From: Agelas oroides
Taxonomy: Eukaryota; Porifera; Demospongiae; Agelasida; Agelasidae
Direction: 5' to 3'
Assembly: GCA_949130485.1 (NCBI GenBank)
Contig: OX422184.1
Span: 3,347,204-3,411,203, forward strand
Length of the DNA: 64,000 nt
This document shows, piece by piece, positions 46,545-58,312 of this stretch. The translations under genes and the position numbers were made by a program. The notes under the pieces are model-generated. The model was not told where the DNA came from. It did no database searches and saw nothing but the letters and a program-made list of their open reading frames with translations. Position 1 is the stretch's first letter. Each line of letters begins with the position of its first letter.

Positions 46545-46831
46545 GGTTAAAATCAAGTTATCAAAATCTTGATTCGGATTGCAAACACTTCAACAGGTGA
46601 TGTAAGTGACTACCCTTAATAATGGGGCCAGCTGCACTTATCATGTTATCTTGTTTCCCTTAGACCTTACAGTAGACTTTTACTTTGTCATTAGTACTTT
46701 ACTGATGAGTTTGCCTTTACTTAGTTATCAGAAATTTGTCCTTTTCCTCTTAACCTTACAGTAGACTTTTCTTAGTCATCAGCTGTGGTCATTTAATTGC
46801 CTTTTTCCTTGTTCTAGGTACAGTTGAACGC

Positions 46832-46839
46832 TATAAAAG
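46832..46839 (+). promoter_or_regulatory. TATA box of the beta-trefoil gene
   Basis: TATAAAAG, 79 bp before the ATG at 46918, consistent with transcription starting near 46860. Upstream, CCTTACAGTAGACTTTT is repeated twice (about 46663 and 46753). Confidence 0.55.
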
Positions 46840-46917
46840 CCCACAGCTAACCAGCAAGAGCTGTATCTTCGCTAAATCTGTAGTATTTCAGCAAAATCAA
46901 TTGAGTGGACATCAACG

Positions 46918-47382
46918 ATGGTTTGTCCTTTGAGTGTCTTGGGGATCTGTATTGGAACTGTCCTATATATTCAGTCCGGGGGTGTTCCAGGCCGCTGGAT
47001 GGATGCCCACCGATCAAAAAATGTGTATTTCACAGAGACAACACTGGAGTACATAGAAACAAGCCCAGAAAGTGCATGGGCTAAGTGGATCCTCAGAGAT
47101 GGTGGAAATGGCAAGGTCATGCTTGAGAGTCTACGTTATCGTGGCTATTACTTGGATGCGCACCATACCTACAATGTTAAAATCGCACAATCGGATACTC
47201 CCAGTGCTGAAACCTGGACCAGGTGGACAATGACAAAAGACAGTTATAACAACTACTACTTTGAGTCTGTGCGATATCCAGGACGCTACTTAGAAAACCA
47301 TTCCGGTTGGTCAAGTTATTATGCATATTTGCACTTAGGTCGAAGTGGCAATTCAGTCAAGATGCGAGTCCATCAGTGTTAA
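46918..47382 (+). CDS. Beta-trefoil-like protein, three internal lobes
   Basis: A complete intronless ORF of 154 residues. Three internal repeats are visible: YIQSGGVPGRWMDAHRSKNV (lobe 1), MLESLRYRGYYLDAHHTYNV (lobe 2) and YFESVRYPGRYLENHSG (lobe 3), each followed by a Trp/charged stretch (WAKWIL, WTRWTM). The aromatic-rich F/LES-x-R/Y-PG-YL-x-H pattern is like AbfB-type or fascin/ricin-like beta-trefoils, which bind sugars or proteins. The hydrophobic N-terminus (about residues 6-18) could be a signal peptide, but it aligns with the first strand of lobe 1, so a cytosolic protein is equally possible. It lies directly next to kinase fragment H and on the opposite strand from the kinase array. 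A lectin-like role is inference. Confidence 0.7.
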   Translation: MVCPLSVLGICIGTVLYIQSGGVPGRWMDAHRSKNVYFTETTLEYIETSPESAWAKWILRDGGNGKVMLESLRYRGYYLDAHHTYNVKIAQSDTPSAETWTRWTMTKDSYNNYYFESVRYPGRYLENHSGWSSYYAYLHLGRSGNSVKMRVHQC

Positions 47383-47399
47383 TAGGATACATCCACATT

Positions 47400-48250
47400 A
47401 CTTTCTTGGACAAAAGTTTCCTTATTAACTGGTAGCTATTCTTTTTTTTTTTTGCAAAGCAGATAGTCAAGTTTTACTGCAAAGGACGCAATGTGTTGAG
47501 ATGGGATAGGGCATAGTGAGCATTGATTGTGCCATCTTTGTGTGCAATTTTGTTAAGAACTCTGTATTTTGCTAACTACACTATTTTGGTGTCCAATTAC
47601 TTTTTTGGTAATTCTGTCACTACATGTCACATGTCATTCAAATCATGTGCAACGCACTATGTTTATATATTCACAGGGTAAAATTTGACTTCCCTACATG
47701 TCTCAGGTATGTGAGACCTGATGTTTCATTTTCTGTTCATCACATGAATAGAGGTAAACGATGGATATAGATGACATTTAGCCCTATCTTGAGAACAGTC
47801 AATCAAAAGTCAGGTTTTGTATTCACAGAAAATGGGTAGGAAATTCAATTTTTTACCATATGTATTGAAAGAATGTTGCAACAAATGGGTAAATATTCTT
47901 TGGAAGCTTGAGAGAGAGGCAAGGATGTTTGGGTAATTGAGGGTATGGATAATCAAGGTTACTATATTATTGTTTTTATATAATACATGCTTTATGTGTG
48001 GGACCAAGCTTAACTTGTGCAGTTTTTGATTGATGCGACATAGTGTACACCAAGATGTGTATATAAAATTAAGTTTGTGTGATGAAAATGCTCTATTGCA
48101 GGTAACAAGTATAAAAATTGAATCTCATGTCAGTAAAGCGTATATACCTGCCTTGCATACAGTGCTGAGATGGCCTGCATTATTTATCTTTAACTATGTA
48201 TGATTTCTCTTCCAGTGATTTCTACTGCTTTTCCTGTGGTATACTATCAG
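47400..48250. other. Intergenic, no gene
   Basis: AT-rich 3' side of the trefoil gene. I see no ORF or repeat of note. Confidence 0.4.
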
Positions 48251-48254
48251 ATAG

Positions 48255-48560
48255 GGTTTTCATATGATGTCATCACTTTGTAAATGGAAACAGTGCCACA
48301 TTGAATTAAGCATATACAAGCAGATGGTAGCTTCTATGGCAATCACGGTGAATGCTTCTGGTATGTGTTGAATTGGGAAAAATACCACTGCTTTGTAAGC
48401 TAAAACAGGCTAATCTGACAGACCACTTTGTTTTCTATCAATACTGCATATAATGCCATCTATAAAGCTGTACTCCAAGATAGTGGCACATGCAAGTGTG
48501 TGCATGTATATGGTTTTGATGATGTAAGTGAAAAGGATCTACACATACATGCCTGGCCTC
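48255..48560. repeat. Array-associated repeat R1 (copy 2)
   Basis: Homologous to 21585-21915 over its whole length (TGCTTCTGGTATGTGTT, CCACTGCTTTGTAAGC and AAAACAGGCTAATCTGACA shared). It lies downstream of gene B. Confidence 0.6.
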
Positions 48561-49627
48561 CAGAAAATTCAAATGGTATATATTTGTTTAAAAAGGGGCT
48601 TACTACGTATAAGTGTGAATAATATGGATTATGTAGTGTAAGTAAATAGCAATTGCCCGCCCAATGTTACAAGGTTCTTTTCTTCGTGAGAAAGTGACTA
48701 CCCAGTCACTCATTCCTAGGGATCAGTGACTCCCCCCTGGAAGAAATGGCTCCCCTGAAGTCACTGGCTTCTATATAGGAGTGAGCATCTCTCATATGTA
48801 TATATATTAGGATGTAACAAAGATGATGATACAAATTAGTATGCAAAAACGCCTAATTTCCACTGGCAACCTGAACTAAACTATGTCTCAGGAATAAGTG
48901 GTTTAGTGCATCTGAAGTGGTCCTGCACATGCAAGCTGCATAGTACAGAGAGCACTGTATACCCAATGACTTCTATGTACATGCACCAGCATAGCTGATT
49001 AAGCCTGATATATGGAATTGTGATGGGGAGGATGGAACTGGATAATAACCAGCAGATGGACCATAAGAAGCCATATACGTATGCATTAGCTAGCAGACAA
49101 GTGTCTGTACTAACTAATTGCTCTTATATTAATGAATTGTGAGGGGAAGGCACAGTGTTAAAATTCTCTCCATAGTATGTATACTCACTAGTTCAATGAA
49201 CCCTGAAACTTGAGTAACCACTCCTTTAACCGAGTAGTTTTTGCAGTGATTGATGTGTACAACAACAGTGTATTATAGCCTTCAGGCAAGCAATTTACCT
49301 CCAAGGGGGTAGTCATTTGGTCATTCTATCCGGGGAGTCACAGCTCACTCCTCTGACACCGAGATGGAGAATTTGGAATGATAGACTGGGCAGAGGGGCG
49401 GGCACGCTTAGTAACCAGTGTGTATTGGTGTTAACTGTCAGTTCAATGTGGAACACCACCAAAATATTTTGACACTGTCTAATATAAACAACTCTGCAAT
49501 GCACAGTGTTGTTCATTCAAGCAAGCTCAAGCTAGCTAGCTACAAAAAGTAACAATTCCACTATATTTGTTTCACCATGCACACAATAACACAAATTACA
49601 CTGGGTAATAAAACCCCAAAAATTGGG
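48561..49627. other. 3' flank of gene B
   Basis: Contains the CCAATGTTACAAGG lead-in found before both minisatellites but no minisatellite units. No gene recognised. Confidence 0.4.
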
Positions 49628-52600
49628 TCAGTTTGGTCGAAGTTTATTGAGGTCAGTCAGCACATGAGACATTGTTGGTCGGTTGTCAGGGTGCTCTTGT
49701 ATGCAAGCAGTGATCAGGCCATGCATGAACACCCACCTGTCTCGAATTGCTTGTATCATGCCAGGAAGCCTCTCCTCTATCGGGAATTGCTCCATAGTTA
49801 CTTCACACAAGAGAATCCCATAGCTGTAGACATCTACCTTTGCAGTCTGATCGATTCCTATCTCTCGCAAGACTTCAGGGGCTGCGTACACCAGTGCACC
49901 TGGTCCTGTCGTTTTGGCTTCCATTGCAAGCTTTGCGGAGCCAAAATCTGAGAGCTTAGCTTTCCACTGGTTGTTGGGCTTAGCCTCCAAGAGAACATTG
50001 GCAGAGCTGACATCTCGGTGGATGATTTCACCGTGGTGGTGAAGGTGAAGGTAGTTGAGGGCTGCTGCAATGTCTCGGAAGATATTCAGCTTGCTGGAAC
50101 CTTCAAGGAGGTTGCTTTCGTACGCCTTTCTAAGCGACATGTCGAGCAACTCTGTGACAACCAGGGGATCATTTTCTGTATCAATCACAGCAGCTATGAG
50201 CATCACCAAGTTGGGATGTCGGATCTGTGCCATGATGTCGATTTCCTTACGGATGATCATGAGAAAATACGGCTCTCTAATCATGTCATGGAGACATTTT
50301 ACTGCTACCTGTTGTCCTCGAAATGTGCCCTCCACCACATATCCCCATGCTCCGATGCCAAGAATCTTCTGCATGTTGAGAGCAATTTCTTCTCGTGGGA
50401 TCTCCCAGAATTTGCTCTGGTAGGACTGTTTGGACTGTAGTTTTAGAGTATTGCTCTGGACTTGCTGTCTAAGAGTAGATACCTGCTGCCTCGAGCCCCC
50501 TTTCTCACTTTGCAAGCTCTGTATGAATCGATCTTTCTCAACTATCTGTTGCCTCAACTCCTCTTTCTCTGCTGATAGCTGTGATATCTGTATACAGAAA
50601 GTTCAAATGCAATAGTATGTTTGTTACACAGAATTGTCTGCACAATATGAAAAATGACCTAATATCAAGTAAAATCAAAGTCGTCATGTGTGAAACAAAC
50701 TTTTAATGGAGGAGCTCCTCTGGTTGGAGTGTGATGGCAGCTACCTGAGGTAATATGAAGTTTCCTGACAGCTTAAAACTTACACATGATTTAAACCAAG
50801 CAATGTTATTGTGTCTCAGCTGTAGTTCAATTGCTGTTCTGTCTGGAAACAAGACTTAGATCAAACACAAGGGGCAGTGAAATAGTCCAGCTATGCTTTG
50901 TTCTCAGGCTCTCCCCGTGCGTGAATGAAAATGCAAGTGACGGAAAGCTGGGCAGGGCCTGGGAACGAGGCTATAAGCTGGACCAGCTTCACTGGTTCCG
51001 GTACCAGCTGTCATGCTGACATGCATGTCATCAGAATACCTGATGCTTGTATCTCTCTTGTTCTTGCCGTAGAGAAGCAACTTCTGACTCACAGTGGAGT
51101 TTCTCATCGCTCATCCTTTGCCTGTCACGTCTTTCAGTCTCAAAGTCTTCCTGGAAGACCTTCAACTACACAAGGACATGTTGGATGAAGGATTTTCATT
51201 GGTTTCAAACTTTGAAAAAATTGTATATACTATGCATGGTGTATAATTAGGTTGTGGCCTTATGATAGATTGGCATCATCATAAACTCCTGAAATTAAAT
51301 TTCTTACTTGATCGTAAATAATATTAGAGTAACTATTCAAGATTATAGTGAGTACTTGGTAAAACCTGAGACTGTTGCGACCTGAGCACAGCAAGGGAGC
51401 TACTAACAGGCAGAGAGTTTTAAGAAGCATGCATAAATTCCATTAGATGAAGCGTCTAATGTATTCAGAGTATGTCAACAAAGTTGTACACTTTATTACC
51501 ACAAAACGTGTGCCTATATCACCAATAAAAATATGCTGATTACTGCAATTGAAGTTACATGCAGTGATGGCAGCTGGAGTCATGAATGTGCAAAACAACT
51601 GGTGAGTATAGATGCATTTCAACAATGATCATGCTCAAAGGTTGCAACTAACGTCTGAGTTACCAGCACATTACAGTGATCCCCTTCTGCCCTGGCTAGC
51701 TTTGGCTAGCTAGCTCATGCCAGAGCCAGAGCAGCTGTGGTGAGAGTTTCGGTCTTGGATGCTACATACTACACTGAGTCTCATGAGAAGGGCATCAGTT
51801 AAATACTTATAATAGTAAATTACCAGTCTGTTTAGGTTTCAAGGTATAAAGATTTCTGCATACAATACTCACTTGCTGCCTTAGGACTATATCTTCTTCC
51901 TTGAGTGCTTGCTCCTATAGCATAAGAGAAATCATGTTGATCTGAACTATGTATGTAGGTAAGAAACACCTAGGCTACAGTGCCTGATCGAGCACAGTGA
52001 GGTTCTAGTAGGTATATATACCTCACGAGAAATTTCCTACCAATAAACTGACTATGTACATAGACTTGGTTGATTTCACATGCCAAAAGTTATACAGTTC
52101 TGTATGCTAACATAATATGACAGCATTATCTTGGAATACTGACACTGCAAGTGAGTACAGCCAGAACAATTGCATTCTTTACTATTCCTACCCAAATACT
52201 TCACAGCTTCTCCATTTACCTGAGAGGTAGCACTGCTGTCAATTATCTGCACTGCATAAGGTAATCAGAGATGCAATGTCACATGCACACACTGCCTATT
52301 GTACCGTAAGCTCACAACGGGAGGGAGCATTTACTTAAATATTCAATAATTAGTCTTGACCATACAGCTCCCAGTTCAACGCAATGTGAAGTCGACAATG
52401 CATTTACGATGCAATGGCTTTCTGGAAGAACAGCAGCATGACTATAGTTGGTTATGCAACTATGTGAAATCAGCAGCACGTGTTGATACTAAGCTGAGAG
52501 GCATCAAGGTAACTTGCATCATTAGTGATGACAGGGAACAACCAGTAAGCCTGTGCCACAAGCAACAAAAATCTGGGTGGTAGGCTGCAAACGAGGCTAG

Positions 52601-53440
52601 TGGTTCCATGTGTATATGTTTACAAAAACCAAAGCTCACTAAAAGTACGCACAGAAGATGCTCACCACTGAGTATTCTTAGTAAATGTACCTATGTAACA
52701 ACAGTTAATCATGAGGTGGATTTATTTACAGCCACATACGCTTGTCCTACCTCACATATACTAGCCCCTCTCCCATTTGTTTGTAATTTTATATTCATAT
52801 GGAAGAGAGCCTAAGCTTAGTACTCTACTACTGCAGGTCGTCAACATCTAGAAGTGAACATACCTGCTCTTGTGATTCTGACAGCTTTGCAATTAGCGTA
52901 AATATCCACTACTGGGTACAGATCATATCCTTCTTGGTAAACGCCTTGAGCTGCAACTCCCTGGGACTTGCCATTCACAAAGAAGGTGAGTACACCATTA
53001 TGTGACACCCGCAGGCCCAAACGGTCTCCTTCACGCAAGTTTTCTAAGTTTGTAGAACTATACATTCTCTCTGTGGGACCTGAATATCCAACATGCTTAT
53101 TATTGACTTGATCAACTGACCAAACGCAGTACATCTTGGTACCAGGTGAAGTTTGTGGAATATCACTGAGCTTGATCGTACTTTCTGCCTTGCATTGCAT
53201 CACTCCCAGCTTAAGTGATCCAGCCCACTTTGCTCCATAAGATGTTATTTTAACTTCAAATTCAGTTGTTCCCTTTAGAACTTTGGCTCCATATACCACA
53301 CCACCATCGTATGTATCAGAGGGGTTTATCCTTTCTGCCTGTAACTCATTCTTTGAAAGCTTAATGTTGCGACCATGAACAGAATGAAATCCAAACTCAA
53401 CAGCCCTTCTGAGCACCAATGTGTCCTCAGATGACACCAT
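49628..53440 (-). CDS. NHR-coiled coil-kinase gene B
   Basis: Exons: 53440-52864, 52251-52220, 51914-51873, 51165-51040 and 50587-49628, about 578 residues. All five exons are present with consensus borders. NHR 1-192; linker exons encode VQIIDSSATSQ and EQALKEEDIVLRQQ; the UBAN-like segment follows; then a single heptad-repeat unit and the kinase. The glycine loop is GIGAWGYV. VAVKCLHD, HRDVSSANVLL, DFGSAKL and AAPEV are intact. The start reads MVSSED where siblings read MASS. A TAGCC-family MITE lies in intron 4. This and gene A are the best candidates for fully functional members. Confidence 0.8.
50896..50973. mobile_element. TAGCCTCG-family MITE in gene B intron 4
   Basis: Right end GCCTGGGAACGAGGCTA intact; left end eroded (TATGCTTTGTTCTCAGGC). 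Confidence 0.75.
51040..51165 (-). CDS. Gene B exon 4: UBAN-like coiled coil
   Basis: 42 codons, phase 0. Core VFQEDFETERRDRQRMSDEK with all of Asp-Phe, Glu-Arg and the distal Arg. Confidence 0.65.
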
Positions 53441-54800
53441 TGCTCACACTGGAGTCTTGCTCAATTAACTATATGGAGTCTTGCTTACTGAAATATGTAC
53501 GAAACCTGCAAGAGTGAGCAAACATTGTAACAACCTAATGGCTGACATAGCACTGAAGCACATTATGGCAGAGCTATGCAAATTACAGGCAGAATTCAGT
53601 GATCATATATCACTCATAAAACTAGAGATGTCACTCCCAATTAAAACTGATTTGCATGTGATTGCTGCCTAACTCAAAAATAAAGAGCCCACACTGAATG
53701 TAACTCCCTGTTAGGCACACTTCGCTGTTAATCAGGTGGGGAGATATAAGTGTCATGTGTGAGTATGGTAATTTAGTGTGCCCACCACTGCCTATCTTGG
53801 CCACTCAAAATTATATGTCTGCCCCCCGGCAGTTCTTCAGTGAGGTGTCTAGCTGGGCCTCTAGTATAAAAGTGATTAGCTCATACGATAGTGATAGCTT
53901 ATATGATGGTAGTAATGAATACCATTGCTGCTGGAAGAATAGAACTTCTAGACAACACCATGCATTTATGAACTCAAGCTTTGTCAAGCTTTGTCAACTT
54001 GCTAGCTCTGTCAACCCTAATCTTGGTACAACTGGAATGATCAAAAGAAGTCAGTGGAATAGTGATTTTTTGTTAATTGTATCAATGTCAGCTCATAACA
54101 AAAAATGGATGATTAGGCCATGCAAAGTTATTTTCCTGTTTCTGGTCCTACAAGTCTAACCCTAATACATCAGGTCTGGGCACAAGACTACAAAATGCAG
54201 ACACACTGTGCATCTAAACAGCCAAAATATAGAAGCTTGGACGGTGAAGCCACTGAGTGCCGGTTGTGTAAACACTCAAGGTGGTTGTATGCTGAATACT
54301 GATTACATCTGATTACGTAAGCCAGAGAAATTGACCCGCACACAAACCAGAAACAGGAAATTAACTTTGTTAGGCCTTAATAGCAGTACACATCAACATG
54401 CAGTTAAGGTACTAGTGCTAATCCAGTTCTGTAATTAAATGGAACATGTGTATACATTTTGTGTCAGACCCTGGACCTTCTGGATACTGGTCAAATGTTA
54501 CCAACTGAGGCACTGCAGAAGCAGAGGATAGATGGTATATATCCTTAGACACAGTCCAATTCTCATGCTGGCTGTCTTGCTCTCTCTGCATGATGAGTAC
54601 CAAAATACACTCTGCTACAGCCCCAATGCACTACCGTATATCAGGAATTAAATGTGTGTGTCAAAAGAATGCGAATCATCGTTTGTGCAATCTTGCGCTA
54701 AGGAAGCATGTTAACGAGGTCAAACATATTCACAGGTAATTTTACGGTACTTTAGTCAAAGCATGAAGCCATAAGTACATTAGTCATGGCTGCATGAGCC
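53441..54800. other. Upstream of gene B; no gene recognised
   Basis: The first about 60 bp hold the leader motif twice (GGAGTCTTGCT at 53451 and 53476 on the plus strand). A 134-codon plus-strand ORF at 53755 has no recognisable domain or splice pattern. Confidence 0.4.
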
Positions 54801-54951
54801 TAGCCACGTTCCCAGGCTCTCGTGCGGGGGAGGAGGAAAGAGAGCGTGGTAAACACTGTTTGCACATGCCCCAAGTTCCCTTGGTAACCTGCATGCTACT
54901 CTGCTACACTAAAATTACAGCCAATTTCAGGGAACGAGGCTAGCATGAGCC
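54792..54951. mobile_element. TAGCCTCG-family MITE with exact 9-bp target duplication
   Basis: The element 54801-54942 begins TAGCCACGTTCCCAGGC and ends GGGAACGAGGCTA. It is flanked by identical GCATGAGCC 9-mers. Its 142-bp length shows the family tolerates different interiors. Confidence 0.9.
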
Positions 54952-55137
54952 ATATATAGATAGCCTGCTTTGAATATGTCCTTTTTTCAATTTGCGTTCT
55001 TTTAACTGCAACTCTCTATTTATTATTTTCTTGGACTAATTGCAATCTAAATTCCCAATATACAGTAGGTGTCAACAGGCCAGACCCTTTACGTTCTGCA
55101 GCACCAGTTGCTTCTAGTATTGTCAGATACTGTAAGC

Positions 55138-55300
55138 GATTGGCACTGTGGACCAAATACTAGCACTGCAGACTAAAGAAGTGATCGGCACTGCGGAATG
55201 GATACTAGAAGTAATTGGAAATACAAAACAAATACTGAAAATGATTGCCACTGTGGGATGGATACCAGAAATGATCTGCACTGTGGAACGGGAAGGGTGT
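55138..55300. repeat. Degenerate ~34-bp tandem repeat
   Basis: Imperfect units around GGCACTGTGGA...ATACTAGAAATGAT, about four or five copies, directly before the tRNA-like sequence. Confidence 0.5.
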
Positions 55301-55301
55301 G

Positions 55302-55381
55302 TGAGACTCTGAACTTTGTATGGTGGTAAGAGCATCTGACCAGCATTCAGAAGACCCAGGTTTGAATCCTTGCTGAATCTC
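55302..55381 (+). repeat. tRNA-like sequence (SINE head or tRNA pseudogene)
   Basis: An A-box-like TGGTGGTAAGAGC and B-box-like GGTTTGAATCC are spaced as in a tRNA. TCTGA/TCAGA could form an anticodon stem with loop CCAGCAT (C, not U, at position 33). The outer GAGACTC/GAATCTC may be acceptor-stem remains. The D stem does not pair. A SINE head is more likely than a functional tRNA. Confidence 0.45.
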
Positions 55382-55853
55382 AAATTTAATTTTTCGCCAA
55401 CAACTCTGCAACTATATAACACATATTTTCACCACATATGGTATTATCCCAAGATGAAAATATCTAGCCTTCACTAGATTCCTGAACTACAAGTGATAAT
55501 GTGAATTTGATTGCAGATGTCAACATCTCATTACTTAACCGTACAGTAAATGCCTCATAGCTAGTAGGACGGCTACTCAGTACAGCTATGTGAAGCCAGC
55601 CATCCTATTTTTTATCACTGTGCCGCTGTATGTAAAGTGGTTGTGATCATGAGTCCGTGTCAGGGGCCGGATCGAATACCAACAATGCAATATCTCACCT
55701 GGAGGAGCAAATTTTGCTATTCAGTCACCATGACCTAGGTTCGGACGTTTCCCGCTGTGTTCGTAGCAGCATGAATTCATCCCGTGAGATCAGCCAACTG
55801 CAACTTTGTTTTCGGTCACGGCTGCTGGTTGCGCATGCGCGTATTGTACATGT

Positions 55854-56874
55854 TACTAGGATACACATTGTATTGTGCAAATGACCTCACTCCGCGAACG
55901 TCCGCGTTTGCCCTCGTATTTCCCAAGTACAGTTTCTACGTTCCCAATCCATGTATCCTGGGAACCAGACCAGTCTTACCATGTAAAAATGGCTGCTGTA
56001 AAGCTTGAGTTGGTAGAACAAAGAGCGTGTTTGTCTTATGGTACAGTCGCTATTTGTCTGCCGTGGGTTGCTCACAGGTGGAACTGTCATACCAGTAAGT
56101 TTGGTAGCTGTTGTGCCTACCGTTCTGGAGAAATCCGTGTTTTGCGGATATCTCACTGCTGCATCTGTTTCCCTTGGGCTACCGACACAGTTCGCTCACA
56201 GTTGTTTAGTAACAGCTAGAGCTTTCATGCCTGCCAGTCTGATAGTGATCCCGTAGACTATTGTTGAGATATCGAAGTTTTTAGGCCAACTTCCGGTTGA
56301 CGACGACGACGACGAAAAATCTCAATTGAACTCGCTCGGAATGATGTACCACACCCAAACGGTCTTCCCGGTCGACTGAGCCACTGGAACTTTGACATTG
56401 TAGCAGAGAGCAAAACACCATGCAAAAGAAATACTAGGGATACACATTGTGCAAATGGACCTCGCTCCGCGAACGTCCGCGTTTGCCCTCGTATTTCCTA
56501 AGTATAGTTTCTACGTTCCCAATCCACGTATCCTGGGAACCAGACCAGTCTTACCATGTAAAAATGACTGCTGTTGTAAGCTTGAGTTGGTAGAACAAAG
56601 AGCGTGTTTGTCTTATGGTACAGTCGCTATTTGTCTGCCGTGGGTTGCTCAGAGGTGGAACTGTCATACCAGTAAGTTTGGTAGCTGTTGTGCCTACCGT
56701 TCTGGAGAAATCCGTGTTTTGCGGATATCTCACTCCTGCATCTGTTTCCCTTAGGCTACAGACACAGTTCGCTCACAGTTGTTTAGTAACAGCTAGAGCT
56801 TTCATGCCTGCCAGTCTGATAGTGATCCCGTAGACCATTGTTGAGATATCGAAGTTTTTAGGCCAACTTCCGGT

Positions 56875-56952
<78 letters not shown>

Positions 56953-56970
56953 AAAATCTCAATTGAACCC
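55854..56970. repeat. Tandem ~0.5-kb duplication ending in (GAC)n
   Basis: Units 55854-56320 and 56431-56970 are about 95% alike by eye (CTCCGCGAACGTCCGCG, GGAACCAGACCAGTCTTACC and GGCCAACTTCCGGTTGAC landmarks). Both end in (GAC)n then GAAAAATCTCAATTGAAC. Conserved small ORFs on both strands follow from the identity and look non-coding. Confidence 0.85.
56876..56951. repeat. (GAC)25 microsatellite
   Basis: About 25 perfect GAC triplets. The sister site at 56299-56315 has only five to six. Confidence 0.97.
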
Positions 56971-57444
56971 GGGTATAGCCTCGCTTCGCTCGGAACTAGT
57001 CATAGAGATACGCATTCAATTTGCGTGTATGCGAGAGTTTGGCTACTAACGCACAGTACGAGAGGAGTGGGGCCGGGGTTCACGTTGACGTGATAGCCAG
57101 CTGACTGCATCATAGATATATCTATGACTGCATGCATCTGTTGATCGTGTATGCATGTAGACAAGCTCAGGATGAACTCTTACACTCACCCGGTAAGCAA
57201 GCAAGAGGATTTTTGCTACTTTAAAGTAGGACATGAGCTGCATGTGTGCATAAGATGTTGTGCAAAAACCGCTTGAGGGATGTTCAACCGACATTTTTCT
57301 GCCGTGATTGGGTTCCGACTACATGATCGTGACAATTTCCGGTGTATGCTAATAATTTTATTTGTAGTACGGTATACTGGACATGAGTTCATTGTATGTT
57401 AGGTCAGACATCACAAAACTATGAAGTCTTGTGTGGGTAGACGC

Positions 57445-57810
57445 TAGTCTCACAAGCCACACCCTTTCAGAGAGAGGAAGGGTATGGTCTAGTTTCATTT
57501 CCAGACCCCACCCTAGCTCTCACGAGGCCTGAGAAACGGTCTGGTGAACCAAGTCAAATTTTTTGGGTTAGTGCACACTTTTGCGTCAGTGCAACGTTTA
57601 GTCACCCCAAACCCGCTCAAAAAAGGCCCGAGATGCTCGAGTAGAGATAAAATTTTTTACAATAGTAAGGGAAGTGCTACGTAATATTTACCGATCTTGC
57701 AATCTCATTGGTCCTTAGCTACCACTTTTGGGGAATAAGCCCAAGATATTCGACTTCATTCACCAGACCGTTTCTTGCCGGGAGGTGCGCATGGGCTGGG
57801 CATGAGACTA
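57445..57810. mobile_element. Interspersed repeat, inverted copy of 14815-15150
   Basis: Ends GGGCTGGGCATGAGACTA, the reverse complement of the left end of the other copy. It carries an extra CTCACGAGGCCTGAGAAACG start. Confidence 0.6.
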
Positions 57811-58143
57811 TGGAAGGGTCTGGTCATGCTGCAGCTGATGAGTCGACACCAAGGAACAAGCATCATGGTTAGATAATAAGATGCTGACATCTGCTAAACA
57901 TATTGTGACGTAATTGCTACTCCATGACAACGGATGGAATCTATGAAGTGGGTAGATCTCATTGGTCACAGCAAGTTTCTGCCGTGGCAACAATTCGACG
58001 GGTACAGCCACGGCCATACCCTTCCTCACTAGTGAAGAGTGTGGTTTGCAAGACTAGGCAGACTTTTGCTAGAATCTGTAACAATTTCCACTATTTATTG
58101 GCTATGCAAAACTGCCATAGTTTTAAATAGGTGTATACCTACG

Positions 58144-58312
58144 ATATAACCTGTTACCTAGGCAACATCTAAAAATGTTGCTCATATATCTCTCTTCTAC
58201 AGTGATGTTGCCTAGGTAACAGGTTATATATCCCTCCCTGGGGTGTGGTCTTGCACAGTGGTGTCGGGCTATGCCTGTGTAAAACAACCACCCCCCAGGG
58301 AGGGATATAACT
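58144..58312. repeat. Two adjacent hairpins
   Basis: Hairpin 1: TATAACCTGTTACCTAGGCA pairs with its inverse ending at 58229. Hairpin 2 begins there: TATATCCCTCCCTGGGG pairs with CCCCAGGGAGGGATATA at about 58294-58310. Together they could form a cruciform-like structure. Confidence 0.8.

Noticed and set aside
53755..54159. 134-codon plus-strand ORF upstream of gene B
   Set aside because: No domain, no splice signals, composition like its surroundings.
55875..56754. Paired ORFs repeated on both strands
   Set aside because: Their repetition follows from tandem DNA duplication; both strands are equally open and no domain is seen.
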